Assembly: GCF_004342845.1 (NCBI RefSeq)
Contig: NZ_SLXB01000001.1
Coordinates: 186,001-250,000 of the forward strand
Source: Prevotella heparinolytica
Lineage (GTDB): Bacteria > Bacteroidota > Bacteroidia > Bacteroidales > Bacteroidaceae
DNA: 64,000 nt
Reading direction: 5' to 3'
Below the pieces are notes generated by a model. The model ran no database searches. It had not been told where the DNA came from and saw only the letters and a list, made by a program, of their open reading frames with translations. Within the stretch, counting starts at the first letter, position 1. Each line of letters begins with the position of its first letter. The position numbers and the translations under genes are program-made. This document shows, piece after piece, positions 1-9,440 of the stretch.

Positions 1-3000
1 TGTTGATCTAATTTTTTATTTTTCCCTGCATTATAATGAGCTGGTTGTCGACCTCCATCTAGATAATTAGCAGGTTTATCCTGTCTAATAGTAACTTTTT
101 CTCCTTTAGAATTTGTATATTCATATTGTTTAATATTACGAGAATCTAATCCTGCTTTTTCGCCTTCTGGAGTGTTAGGTTTAACTGTTTTATCAGGTTG
201 TTGTGAGCGAGGTATTCCATTAGCATCTTTAGCTTTTCGAAGAGCCTCATTGCTCGTTTTGCTATTAGTAGATACTCCACCATCAAAGATTTTAGTACTT
301 TTTCTCGCATCTACTGCTTTATCCATTGTTTTTATGCCATCAGCCGCTTTATCCAAAGCCTTGGCTCCTGTTGCTCCCGCTTTCAAGACTTTACTTGTTC
401 CTGCGGGAACATAAGGGATTAGCATAGCCCCAGCATCTAATCCTAAATCGGCCCAATTGGCTTTCGCCGCTTGGTGGTCGCCTTTTATGTGATTAACAAT
501 GACAGCACCAATATCATAAAGCACATTTCCAATATCCCAAATCGTTTCTATCGGAAATTTGCCTGTTGGGTCAATAAACCTCACAGGATTATTGTTGCAA
601 TACCCATACAGACTCATCCCGTAATACTTCTCCGCCAGCGGGTCTACCGTAGTGAACCGTCCCAATGCTGCATCATAATGCCTTGCGCCGTAGTCGTACC
701 AGTTCAGGCCTTTTCTTGCGTCAAGCTCCTTGCCGTTGTACTTGTAAGGCTGCACATTTCCAGTTCCGGCAAATATGCCGCCGAAAGGATAGTAATGGTT
801 CACCTCCTCTACCGTTCCTGATGGGTCGATGACTACCCGGTTGTTTCCCTGATGGTCTTTCAGGTAGTAGTGATACTTGCCATCGGCAAGGGTGATGTAA
901 CCCTCTTCGGTGAGCAACAGCTTTTGAGTGCCGTTTTCATAGATCACACTGCCGCAGTAGTCCGTTGTTACGGCCGCGCCACCCGTCTTATGAACGGTGC
1001 GGAGCTTCGTGCCGTCCGCCGCATAGGTGTAAGAGATGGCGCCGCCGTCACTGAAGGTAACTGTGCTTGGCAAATTTAGACAATTATATTGAATGGCAGT
1101 GATTTTTTTATTCAAATCTTTGGTTAAGTTGCCGTTAGCGTCGTAGGCGTACTCGCCTGCCTGCTTTGCACCGTCCTTGAATTCAAAGCCACCGTTGTAA
1201 GCGGAAGTAGTGACAGCATCGTCCACACGGTTCAATCGGTTGCCATCCAGACTGAAAGTCAGGTTGTCTATCAGTCCGTAACTGTTTGCACCCGTCTGCC
1301 CGAAGCGTTGCAGACCCCTGATATTCCCGTTCTTGTCATACCCCGTCACGTTTTCCGAGAAGCGGTTCGCGTTCGCATTGAGGGCTGCCGTTTCGCCGTA
1401 CACGGCATTCAGCATGCGGTTCAGACCGTCGTAGGTGAACTTATAGCCGCGCACGGCGCTCTCATTGCCCGACTTCCACGTCAGGCTGCTGATGTTTCCG
1501 TTATAGCTTGGCGTTCCTGCGCCTGTGTTGTAGTACAGGTTCTGGTTGAACTTGGCACCCGTGATGCCCGTCAGCCAGCCGCGCACATTGTAAGCGTAGG
1601 TCAGCTTGTTGGCTGCTGCCCCGTGATGCTGCTTCGCCGACACTCTGCCGAAATCATCATAAAAGGCTTCATACAGTGTAACCGTAGCGTTGCCAAGACG
1701 GTGCTGCACTTTGCTTAAACGGTCGGCGTGGTCGTAGGTGTACGTATAGACTTCCGTGCGGGTAGGCTTCTTTATTGCGGTATGCGTATGCGTCACGGTG
1801 GCGGGATTTCCGGTAAAGGTATAGACCGTGTTCGTCACGTCATGTCCGCCGAGCAAGTTGCTCTGCACCCTTTGCGTCTCACGCCCTTTGAGGTCGTAAT
1901 ACTGTGCGACGTATATTTTCTCGTTGCTGCCGAGTACCGTAATCACGCTGCCCGTCAGTAACCCCTTTCCGTGTCCGGAAGCGTCTTTCGGAAACCTCCG
2001 GAACCCCGCGCTGCCCACGAAGCTGTAATCGTCGTAATAGTTTCTGAGGTGTACGACGGTGCCGGATGCGGAGTTTTGGTTCTTGCACTCTCCCTGTTCG
2101 GTCAGGCGGCTGAAGGCGTCGTACTTGTAATACGTCCAGCGACCGGCAGCACGTTGAACCCCGTCTTGCGAGAACGTCAAACGGTCGGCGTCGTCATAGA
2201 CAGATACGACGTGTTCCACTCCCGGCATCTTTTTCCAGGTGCATCGGTTACGGTCGTCGTACCGGTATTGAAAGGCAAACTTTCCTAAGGCAGCCTCCTC
2301 CTGATACTTGGGTTGGAGTACAAAGCATAGGTTGCCGAGGTCGTTGTACACATAATAGGTGTCGTGTGACTCTTTGCCGTTCAGGCGTCGTTCCAGCAGC
2401 AGACGTCCCAACTTGTCGGTAAAGGCGTAGCCCGTATTCCCGTCCTCATCCGTGGTTTTCACCACGGAGAGTTGACCGGGGGCGTAGACTCCGGCAGCGG
2501 ATAACGCATAAGACGAGTTCACGGAGTAGTGGATGCAGTTCAACGGGGCGGAGCTGCCGTTTACGAGATACTCCGTCTTTACCGGACGACCCGCATCGTG
2601 CCAAGCCGCGCCGGGGCCGTACTGCTGCACGACGCGTCCCAGCGGAGAGGCTTCGTAAACAGGCTCGTTGTAGGGGCGGCTGTCGGCATATCCGTTATGG
2701 CCGACGGCAATGGATTTCAAAGCAGCAGGTTCGACATAATTCGCCGTCACCGGGACAGGTAGCCAACTGTTGCTTTTACGGCCGAGGGCATCGTACTCTT
2801 GGAGGGTGGCAAGCATCGTTCCGGTTTGTACCCCGTTTTTTACCGCTTTTTGCACTGTTTGAAACGGGCGTCCTATGCCGTCATAATATGAAATGTCGTT
2901 CCAATGAGATGTACCCGCTTCGTTCAGCATGGTGCGGGTATTGATATAATTCTGCGTGGGCTCTTGCGCGCACAAGGCTGAGCATCCGCAAGCCAATAAT

Positions 3001-3023
3001 AAGAAAAGAATAAGTTTTTTCAT
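1..3023 (-). CDS. RHS/YD-repeat protein with polymorphic-toxin-like C-terminus (partial)
   Basis: About 1007 codons are visible and the gene runs off the left edge. The start MKKLILFLLLACGCS is a signal peptide, possibly lipoprotein type. YD-type repeats follow (YDALGR, YDDADR, YDAFSR, YDHADR), then the RHS core end DPLAEKYYGMSLYGYCNNN and DPTGK near residue 820. The roughly 185 residues after DPTGK are the variable tip and end, as far as visible, in QDKPANYLDGGRQPAHYNAG. RHS shells normally encapsulate and release such tips as toxins; an HNH/EndoVII or Ntox24-like nuclease is a guess. The tip DNA is clearly AT-richer than the core. The gene lies 17 bp downstream of its partner at 3041-6583. 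Any immunity gene would lie beyond the left edge. Confidence 0.85.
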   Translation of the reverse strand, partial: MKKLILFLLLACGCSALCAQEPTQNYINTRTMLNEAGTSHWNDISYYDGIGRPFQTVQKAVKNGVQTGTMLATLQEYDALGRKSNSWLPVPVTANYVEPAALKSIAVGHNGYADSRPYNEPVYEASPLGRVVQQYGPGAAWHDAGRPVKTEYLVNGSSAPLNCIHYSVNSSYALSAAGVYAPGQLSVVKTTDEDGNTGYAFTDKLGRLLLERRLNGKESHDTYYVYNDLGNLCFVLQPKYQEEAALGKFAFQYRYDDRNRCTWKKMPGVEHVVSVYDDADRLTFSQDGVQRAAGRWTYYKYDAFSRLTEQGECKNQNSASGTVVHLRNYYDDYSFVGSAGFRRFPKDASGHGKGLLTGSVITVLGSNEKIYVAQYYDLKGRETQRVQSNLLGGHDVTNTVYTFTGNPATVTHTHTAIKKPTRTEVYTYTYDHADRLSKVQHRLGNATVTLYEAFYDDFGRVSAKQHHGAAANKLTYAYNVRGWLTGITGAKFNQNLYYNTGAGTPSYNGNISSLTWKSGNESAVRGYKFTYDGLNRMLNAVYGETAALNANANRFSENVTGYDKNGNIRGLQRFGQTGANSYGLIDNLTFSLDGNRLNRVDDAVTTSAYNGGFEFKDGAKQAGEYAYDANGNLTKDLNKKITAIQYNCLNLPSTVTFSDGGAISYTYAADGTKLRTVHKTGGAAVTTDYCGSVIYENGTQKLLLTEEGYITLADGKYHYYLKDHQGNNRVVIDPSGTVEEVNHYYPFGGIFAGTGNVQPYKYNGKELDARKGLNWYDYGARHYDAALGRFTTVDPLAEKYYGMSLYGYCNNNPVRFIDPTGKFPIETIWDIGNVLYDIGAVIVNHIKGDHQAAKANWADLGLDAGAMLIPYVPAGTSKVLKAGATGAKALDKAADGIKTMDKAVDARKSTKIFDGGVSTNSKTSNEALRKAKDANGIPRSQQPDKTVKPNTPEGEKAGLDSRNIKQYEYTNSKGEKVTIRQDKPANYLDGGRQPAHYNAGKNKKLDQ

Positions 3024-3040
3024 AATCCATCATTTTTAAG

Positions 3041-6000
3041 TTAGAAAGCTACTTCCAAAAAATTCGGTGAACCTACTTGACTGCCTTCGGCGGTGACTTT
3101 GACTATATAGAGTTCTACCATACTCTCCGCATAAATATTGAATAAGTCTAGTGAAACATTCGTCTTCCCTTGAGGTAATGTCAGTGTGAAATCTTTTTTG
3201 CCCCTTCCGCTGCCGCTATGGAAGTAATTACCTATACGACATTCAAAATGAGTGGTGGGAGACGCCGCTTTCACTCGATATTCCATCCTGAATTCTATCG
3301 TAGTAGGCTTCTGGCAATTGATGGTAGCTCGGGTCGATGCATCGCCGGTAGACGGAAACGAAGAATCGGATATGTTACTGAACTTTACCTGGAATTTGTT
3401 AATCGTAAAGCTACGGCTTTTCGTTATCTCTTCCTGCGTAATCAAATCCTTTACCGTGCACGTCAATGTATACGAACCCGCTTCTTTGAAAGTATAGGTC
3501 AATGTGTTGCCGGTAGAGGAGGCCACCCGTTTGCCGTTACTGTCTTTCAGTTCCCATTTGTAATCGTAAACATCACTGCCGCCCGATACATTCATTGAGA
3601 ATGTTTGCGTTCCTTGGTCGTAAGAGGAAGCGCTGCTGCCGAACGAAGCCGACAAAGCAGAAGCCGTATGGGTGTGGTTATATATCAGTTCCTGTACTCT
3701 CTTGCCGTCAACATAGAGCTCTTGAAGTCTGCCCCATACATCGTAGTTATAGGTGTGCCGCAATCCGCGTAGGTTTTTCATCGCTGTCATCCCTACCAAC
3801 GGATTGTATTCGTAAGTCGTTATCTGCGCCGAGGGGAAGGCTGCCGCCAACCGGTCGGCAAGGAGAGTGTCTTTTCCCATCGGCATCGGTTCATCGGCCA
3901 GTACGTCCAGTGTGGCAGCACCTGCATGATGGCGAACAGCGTCGAGCGAAGCGTTGACCATACGGATTACCGGATACTGGTAGCCATATCCCCACAGAAA
4001 AACTTCTGTCGGTTTACCCCGTTCAGTAAACGAAAGCAGATTGCGTCGCTTGTCATAGTCGTGAAAAGTGACAAGTGTATGGTAAGGTCCGTTGCCGTAA
4101 GCTTCTTCTACACTGCTAAGGGCATAAAATGTATTTTGGAACAAAGCATACTTGTTATGGCGGGTCTTGAGGAGTGCGTTCCCTGCATACTGCTTCTCGT
4201 AAATAACGGGAGCGACCATAAAGCGTCCTACCATTGCAGCACATGCCGTTTCTCCCATATTATCCGCAGGATAGCTGTATTCCGTACGATGCACCACTCC
4301 GTCACTGCCGATGGTTCGTACCTCCTTCAGTTGCTTGTTGTGGTCGTTATATACATAGTCCGTTTGCCGGGTGAGGCATTGAGAACCGGAATATTCTTCG
4401 ACCACTTCGCGGGTCAGTTGATAGGGATAATAATAAAAAGCCTGTGAATTGCAGATGCCGTATTGGGAAACTATCAGCATTCGCACTTCGGCGGCATAGA
4501 CAGCTTGCGCATCCATATTCCCCTTCACAGTGTAAGTGTAAGTGGTCTTGCGCTTCGGCAGTGTGTTTCCCTCGGCATATTCCGTCAAGCTTTGCAGCTT
4601 TCCGCGTTTGATGCGTTGGCTGGTATAGGCAAGCATGTATCGCAGCAAGTTCTTCTGATCGTTTGTCAATGCCGTTTGTTTATAGTAAGCATAGGTACCG
4701 CTGCCTAAAGTAGGCAAGTCGGGATGGTCGAGGTATGTGGAATAATCATATACCGTCTTTCCATTGCCGGTTCCGTGTGTCTCTGTCACGCGCGAATAAA
4801 CGATTTCCGACTCGGAGAAAGAGTTGGCATGTACCACGTTGCTGGCCTCTGAAATGAACCATGCATTGATGCCGAGACCGATGTGTTCGAAATGCGCAAG
4901 GATGGCATACGTCTTTAAGTCGCTGAATACACCGCTGGAAATAGTTTTTTTCGTTTCCGGAGATTCGGTTTCATAAGTAAAGGTACGTACCTCTCCCGGC
5001 ACATTCCTGATTTCCTTGATGCGTAGTCCGCCCACCATTCCCGATACTCTGTCGTTTACGATGTCATGAGAAGTAAACACTCGGTGCATGCGGGTTCCAT
5101 ATTGGTGGTTCTCAAACGTAAACTCCGTATATCCTCCTGTGGGATAAGTGATTCTTTTCAGCATGGCTTTAGAAGCACAATTAAAATCCGGTTGACGGTG
5201 AGAAAAGTCAACCTGATCAGGATTGTATACGTATTTTGAAGTTAGTAGTGAGCGATTATTGTCGTATCCGTTGTAATAACCGCGTAGATCGATTCCTCGT
5301 GTTTCAGGTCTGGGGAGGTTCTTCTGATCGGTATAGGTAAAAGAGTATTTCTCTTTCCCGCAAAGGATGTCTGTCAGGAACATCCGATACGATGTATTGT
5401 CATTGGCAACAAAGTAAGAATGATATAGTTTGATACCTTTCACTATGGTGCCGTTGTTGTTTGTTACGAGAATATTGTCGAGGCGCAAAGTTTTCTGATT
5501 CCAGAAATGTTTTCGGGTATCACAGAAGGGGTACTCTTTAGTCATATAATTGAATGTCACAGTACCTGCCGACGAACAGATCTCTGACAAATAAGCTACT
5601 TTGGTGAATGTGTAACGGCGTTTGAGAGTCATGCCGCTACCCGACCAAAAATTATCGGGGTAGTTCATGATTGTATTAGCGCCATCGGCATAATAGCAAT
5701 TCTTCACAATATTGTCATCATCCACATATTGAGAGGTTTGTTTTTCATAGGTCTTATAGATGAATTCCACTTTTTCACCGTCCGGCGTTTCGATGGAGGT
5801 CAGATAGAAAGCATTGATGACTCCGTTGTAAGTATCTTCCATGAGGTCGTCAACTTCTCCTTCTACCAGACGCAGACGTAAAGAAATCTCCAGAGATTCC
5901 GGGCTGCCGCCGAAGGTATATTTGGTTCCATCATCCGTAGTGATGGAAATACTGCTGTCCACAGTGAATTGCCCCATGTGCTGAATGGCAAAGTTTGTCA

Positions 6001-6583
6001 GGTCAATCCGGTAGTTTCCGTCGCTTATTACTTTGGGTGTGCCGTCATGCGCTATGAAGAACTGCCCCCGGTGTTTGCCGAAGTTGAAAGAGAACATATC
6101 GGGTGTAGTCTCAAAATCGATGCCCTTAGCGGCCGAGGTAGTTATGTATTTCAGTGTACGTACCGAGTCTTCATTCAGTTTTCGGTTCAAATCCTTGATG
6201 GCATACCAATGTCCGTGCACTCCGTAGTTGGGGCGTTCGCCGAAGTTTGTCCATAGCTCGTCGGGAACGCTGTTCACGCTGCGCGTGATGACCCCGCCTG
6301 CCATCAGAACCCAGTCATGTCCCACCTTTCCCGAGTCTTTGTTGGGAATGAAGCCGGAGGCGTCGTATTGTAAGGTAATGGGGATTTCCAGATTATGCAC
6401 GTTCAATTGATATAGCGGAATGCTGATATCGGGAGTTCCCGTATAATAAGATATCGGATAGGCTCCGAATCGGCCCAGAGAGGCTGCTTCGGGTGACATT
6501 ACCGGTATGCTGACGTCGTAGGTCTGTCCCCAAATCGTTACGGACAGGAACAGAAGGCATAAGAGAGTGATTATTTTTTTCAT
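3041..6583 (-). CDS. Secreted RHS-associated shell protein with PKD-like domain
   Basis: The 1180-aa product starts at MKKIITLLCLLFLSVTIWGQ, a good Sec signal; the 31 upstream in-frame codons do not look coding. The mature N-terminus (DVSIPVMSPEAASLGRFG) and the GHDWVLMAGGVITR region are typical of Bacteroidetes proteins encoded ahead of RHS proteins. YD-like motifs occur late (YEYNPLVGMTAM, YNYDVWGRL), followed by an Ig/PKD-like domain at about residues 978-1063 and a beta-rich tail of about 115 residues. Together with the downstream RHS gene it could form a two-part shell analogous to TcB/TcC. That division of labour is inference. Confidence 0.75.
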   Translation of the reverse strand: MKKIITLLCLLFLSVTIWGQTYDVSIPVMSPEAASLGRFGAYPISYYTGTPDISIPLYQLNVHNLEIPITLQYDASGFIPNKDSGKVGHDWVLMAGGVITRSVNSVPDELWTNFGERPNYGVHGHWYAIKDLNRKLNEDSVRTLKYITTSAAKGIDFETTPDMFSFNFGKHRGQFFIAHDGTPKVISDGNYRIDLTNFAIQHMGQFTVDSSISITTDDGTKYTFGGSPESLEISLRLRLVEGEVDDLMEDTYNGVINAFYLTSIETPDGEKVEFIYKTYEKQTSQYVDDDNIVKNCYYADGANTIMNYPDNFWSGSGMTLKRRYTFTKVAYLSEICSSAGTVTFNYMTKEYPFCDTRKHFWNQKTLRLDNILVTNNNGTIVKGIKLYHSYFVANDNTSYRMFLTDILCGKEKYSFTYTDQKNLPRPETRGIDLRGYYNGYDNNRSLLTSKYVYNPDQVDFSHRQPDFNCASKAMLKRITYPTGGYTEFTFENHQYGTRMHRVFTSHDIVNDRVSGMVGGLRIKEIRNVPGEVRTFTYETESPETKKTISSGVFSDLKTYAILAHFEHIGLGINAWFISEASNVVHANSFSESEIVYSRVTETHGTGNGKTVYDYSTYLDHPDLPTLGSGTYAYYKQTALTNDQKNLLRYMLAYTSQRIKRGKLQSLTEYAEGNTLPKRKTTYTYTVKGNMDAQAVYAAEVRMLIVSQYGICNSQAFYYYPYQLTREVVEEYSGSQCLTRQTDYVYNDHNKQLKEVRTIGSDGVVHRTEYSYPADNMGETACAAMVGRFMVAPVIYEKQYAGNALLKTRHNKYALFQNTFYALSSVEEAYGNGPYHTLVTFHDYDKRRNLLSFTERGKPTEVFLWGYGYQYPVIRMVNASLDAVRHHAGAATLDVLADEPMPMGKDTLLADRLAAAFPSAQITTYEYNPLVGMTAMKNLRGLRHTYNYDVWGRLQELYVDGKRVQELIYNHTHTASALSASFGSSASSYDQGTQTFSMNVSGGSDVYDYKWELKDSNGKRVASSTGNTLTYTFKEAGSYTLTCTVKDLITQEEITKSRSFTINKFQVKFSNISDSSFPSTGDASTRATINCQKPTTIEFRMEYRVKAASPTTHFECRIGNYFHSGSGRGKKDFTLTLPQGKTNVSLDLFNIYAESMVELYIVKVTAEGSQVGSPNFLEVAF

Positions 6584-6712
6584 GTTCGGTAAATTATAAA
6601 ATGAGATGTTTTTGAAGAAAAAGGGGCTGCCTGTTTCAGGCAGTAGTCTGCATGCTTTTGGGCAAACAGTCCGCACGTCGTGGCAGGCAGCCCGCAGGGT
6701 GTCAGTCCGCCG

Positions 6713-6814
6713 TTACGGCGTCATCGCCTTCACTCCGAGCACGCCGGCAATGGCGGTGGCTACGGTGACGATTACTTTCAGAATGGTTTTCAGGGTGTCT
6801 TTACTTATTTTCAT
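6713..6814 (-). CDS. Smalltalk-type small peptide
   Basis: This 33-codon ORF starts MKISKDTLKTILK, continues into a hydrophobic stretch rich in V, A, T and G, and ends KAMTP. It matches the pattern of the Bacteroides small peptide annotated as 'smalltalk protein', which usually sits beside an HU-like gene and a T7-lysozyme-type amidase, as it does here. One membrane-spanning or membrane-associated helix is likely. The function is unknown. It lies about 190 bp downstream of the amidase on the same strand. Confidence 0.75.
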   Translation of the reverse strand: MKISKDTLKTILKVIVTVATAIAGVLGVKAMTP

Positions 6815-7006
6815 GATGTTTGTGTTTTTAGTTCTTTCCGTCCGTTCCCGACCGTGCAGCAGAGGGGCAGGCCTGCCGGAGTTGCAGTTCCGGACCTGCG
6901 CGCTTTCGGGCAGGCTTGCCGGTCGCTTGCTGCGGCCGGGAGGAGGGACGGAAGGATGGTTAATAAAAAAATGCGTGTGTGTTTTGTGTTTGTGTGTGCC
7001 GCCGGC

Positions 7007-7447
7007 TTACAACTCGCGGGCCACGTCGAAGCAGGGACATTGCTTTGTCCACTCGGCAGGCTCCACCGTGCCGTTGCCGTCGAGGTCGGGGCTGAGGTCG
7101 CGGTGGCCGCAGACACGGGCGTTGCGGAACTGCTTCAGCAGTTGGCAGACGAGCAGGCGCAGGGCCGAACGCTGTTCGGGCGTACGGGTATCCTTGGCAC
7201 GGCCTTCGGCATCCAGTCCGCCTTCGTAGCAGATGCCCACGGAGTGGCGGTTGCAGCCTCGCACGTGTGCGCCGGGCTGCTCCAACGGGCGGGTGGATAG
7301 CACCGACCCGTCGCGGCGGATGTAGTAGTGATAGCCCGTCGTACGGAAGCCGCGGCGGCGGTGCTCTGCTTCGAGGGCTTCGGGGGTGAGGGCATGCCCC
7401 TCCCGCGTGGCGCTGCAATGCACCACGATGTGTGTGATTGTTCTCAT
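7007..7447 (-). CDS. N-acetylmuramoyl-L-alanine amidase, T7-lysozyme type
   Basis: The 146-aa protein is a single Amidase_2 domain cleaving the MurNAc-L-Ala bond of peptidoglycan. The T7-lysozyme zinc and catalytic positions are present: H10 (IVVHCSAT), Y39/Y42 in TGYHYYIRRDG, H115 in CGHRDLSP, and K135-x-C137 in TKQCPC. No signal peptide is seen, so export would need a holin-like or lytic route. It lies between the HU-like gene and the smalltalk peptide, on the same strand. Phage ancestry of the fold is family knowledge; a present role in wall remodelling or cell lysis is inference. Confidence 0.9.
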   Translation of the reverse strand: MRTITHIVVHCSATREGHALTPEALEAEHRRRGFRTTGYHYYIRRDGSVLSTRPLEQPGAHVRGCNRHSVGICYEGGLDAEGRAKDTRTPEQRSALRLLVCQLLKQFRNARVCGHRDLSPDLDGNGTVEPAEWTKQCPCFDVAREL

Positions 7448-7480
7448 ACGTAGATAGTGTTTAGTGATGAGTGTTCAACG

Positions 7481-8005
7481 TCAGCCCAGTGGGTTTACGT
7501 TCTGATTTTCACCGCCCGAAGAGCCGCCCGAAGGGTTTTCCGATGAACCGTTATCTTCGGCCGGGGAGTTGCCGTCCGGTTTGGGAGGTGCATCTTTGAA
7601 GTCGAAGCGCACGCACTTCACACCATTCAGCAGCGAACGGGTGGCGACGGTGCCGTCGGGCTTGCGTTTGGAGGCGGGCATGAAGCGCACTCGTAGCGTG
7701 GATTGTGCGGCGGAGACCTTTGCGGCTTCTTCCACACCGTTCATGGTGGACTTCATCGCAAGGCGGAACGTGCCCAGACCATCCAGCGTGACGCTTTCGG
7801 AGGCTTGCAGGTGGCGGGTCATCACGGTGACGAGGTTGTCGATGACGTTTTTCGTGTCGCCGGTGGAGAGTGAGGAGAGTTCGGCTATCTCTTTCGCCAC
7901 TTGGGTCGTGCTTATGTTTCCCGTCACCACCACACGGGGGTAGAAGAGTTTCTTGCCCTTTTTGGTGGCAAGAACCGATTGGAATGATTTGTAAATTACT
8001 GGCAT
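7481..8005 (-). CDS. HU family (HU-HIG-like) DNA-binding protein
   Basis: The 174-aa protein has an HU/IHF-like fold at about residues 1-125 (FYPRVVVTGNISTTQVAKEI, NVIDNLVTVMTRHL, ESVTLDGLGTFRL). A low-complexity acidic Gly/Ser/Asn/Pro tail follows from about residue 138. Bacteroides carry many such divergent HU-like paralogs next to amidase and smalltalk genes. It is expected to bind DNA in the cytoplasm. A good promoter (TTTG, 20 bp, TATCTTTG) lies at 8072-8103. Confidence 0.88.
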   Translation of the reverse strand: MPVIYKSFQSVLATKKGKKLFYPRVVVTGNISTTQVAKEIAELSSLSTGDTKNVIDNLVTVMTRHLQASESVTLDGLGTFRLAMKSTMNGVEEAAKVSAAQSTLRVRFMPASKRKPDGTVATRSLLNGVKCVRFDFKDAPPKPDGNSPAEDNGSSENPSGGSSGGENQNVNPLG

Positions 8006-8071
8006 AATAGTTCTCTTTTTTTAATGAATAGAATGTTGTTTTATTTATGTGTATCAAGCTTAATCACATTG

Positions 8072-8103
8072 CAAAGATAACGACATCCGAAGAGGAGGGC
8101 AAA
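8072..8103 (-). promoter_or_regulatory. Bacteroides-type promoter of the HU-like gene
   Basis: On the minus strand a TTTG box (8100-8103) is followed after exactly 20 bp by TATCTTTG (8072-8079), about 65 bp upstream of the HU-like start. This matches the Bacteroides -33/-7 consensus. Confidence 0.7.
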
Positions 8104-8144
8104 TTATAAACACCGTTTTTCTTCAAGAATTTCTTCAAGTTTTT

Positions 8145-8441
8145 CATCACGCTTTCATCACATACGGCTTGCCTCCGCATCACACATCAATCACACTTGC
8201 ATCACATATCCGTTTATGTTTCCGTTGCCGTATTTCCATGTGTCTCCCGATGTTTTTCCACGATTTCACCGATGGTTTATCCTGTTTTCACCGATGGTTT
8301 TGTCTGCGGAATTATCTGTGGTTTTATCACAATCGCATCACAGCATAATCACAATCTTGCCATATCCTCATCACAATCCTACCGTTCCCTCTCGCCACAG
8401 GGTCTTGTCACGGTCTCATCACGTTTCCGATGCAGACGCTG
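8145..8441. repeat. 11/22-bp periodic intergenic array, about 13 units
   Basis: This fills most of the 464-bp gap between the HU-like and DUF4373 genes. Cores recur at 22-bp steps: CATCACA at 8156, 8178 and 8200; TCACCGATGGTTT at 8266 and 8288; ATCACA ending at 8331, 8353 and 8375. Many motifs also recur at 11 bp, for example CATCAC at 8145/8156 and TCACA ending at 8331, 8342 and 8353. The units are degenerate and not multiples of three, so the array is not coding. Its function is unknown. Confidence 0.75.
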
Positions 8442-8451
8442 TCACGGCTTT

Positions 8452-8468
8452 GTTTACGCAGCGTAAAC
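8452..8468. terminator. Palindrome just after the DUF4373 stop
   Basis: GTTTACGC and GCGTAAAC flank a single A immediately downstream of the stop codon at 8470. It could be a 3'-end hairpin or a protein-binding palindrome. No T-run is obvious. Confidence 0.35.
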
Positions 8469-8469
8469 T

Positions 8470-9360
8470 CTACTTGGCGCATAGGCTCAACAGATAGCGG
8501 CCCGGCTGGCGTATCTTGCCGCGACTCTCTCGCAGGGTGTAGAATCCTTTCCACAGCGGATGACCGATGATGCCGAAGTTGCTCTTCAGAATGATGGCGT
8601 ACTGTTCTTGCGGAGAGATGCGCAGCTGCCGCAGGTTGAAGATAAGCCCGTCGAGGTTGCGGCTGATACCGTCGGCAGGTGGTTGCAGCTTCTCTATCTT
8701 CCGGTGATATTCCTCCTCCGCGGACGGAACGGCCGCGCCTTCAGTGTCCCCGGTTTCGGGGGAACTCTTGAGGAGGGGGTGTGCTATGCTATGCTGTGCT
8801 ATGCTATGTGTACCAAATGTTGCATTTTGACCCTTAAATGTTACATTTTGGGGTTCGATAGGGGCGCAGACCGGTTGCGTCACGGCATCCTCCGCAGGTT
8901 GCGAAACAGCTTCCTGACGGGGTTTTTCGGCGTTTTTCTCCGGTTGTGGCATCTCTTCTTCGGCTTGCGTGTCGTCCACCAAGCTGTAGAGGGGGTCGAT
9001 GGCGGACGATTTGCGCCGTTTGGTGCTGAAGAGGTACTGACGTTGTATCTCGGCAGAGGTAAGTATGGCGTACTGCTCGAAGAGTTGGGCGCTGAAGATG
9101 CCGTATTCCACAGCAAGGGCAAGGATGCGCTTCACGTCGTCGGCCGTCTTCTCGTAGAGGCAGGCGGAGAGGTCTTCGTAGAAGAGTTCGTCGGCGCATA
9201 CGTAGTAGCCCTCGTCGGCGTAGATGCAGGAGAGGGCTCCCAGCAGGATGGCAAAGGCGCCGTCGCCCTCGCGTTTCATGATGCGGCGCACGAGGCGGTC
9301 GTGCATAAAGTCGGTGTTCATGGGGAAGTAGTCGAGTCCCCGTTTCTTGATTCTGGACAT
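8470..9360 (-). CDS. DUF4373 domain-containing protein
   Basis: The 296-aa protein starts MSRIKKRGLDYFPMNTDFM and continues with MKREGDGAFAILLGALSCIYADEGYYVCADEL, characteristic of DUF4373, a winged-helix-like domain of phage-replication type (Lin1244/Lin1753). Residues 1-125 are the conserved domain. The middle (about 130-220) is low-complexity and rich in E, Q, P and A. The end (LRQLRISPQEQYAIILKSNF) is again ordered. A replication-initiation-like or DNA-binding role is inferred from the family; no enzymatic motif is visible. Confidence 0.82.
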   Translation of the reverse strand: MSRIKKRGLDYFPMNTDFMHDRLVRRIMKREGDGAFAILLGALSCIYADEGYYVCADELFYEDLSACLYEKTADDVKRILALAVEYGIFSAQLFEQYAILTSAEIQRQYLFSTKRRKSSAIDPLYSLVDDTQAEEEMPQPEKNAEKPRQEAVSQPAEDAVTQPVCAPIEPQNVTFKGQNATFGTHSIAQHSIAHPLLKSSPETGDTEGAAVPSAEEEYHRKIEKLQPPADGISRNLDGLIFNLRQLRISPQEQYAIILKSNFGIIGHPLWKGFYTLRESRGKIRQPGRYLLSLCAK

Positions 9361-9440
9361 GGGTTTTAAAAAAGTGATTAATGAATTAACGATTAGTGAT
9401 TAATGATGAGCGTTTGTTGATTAGGATGAGGATTTAAACG

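Noticed and set aside
8197..8497. Two overlapping small plus-strand ORFs
   Set aside because: They translate the 22-bp array and do not show coding features.
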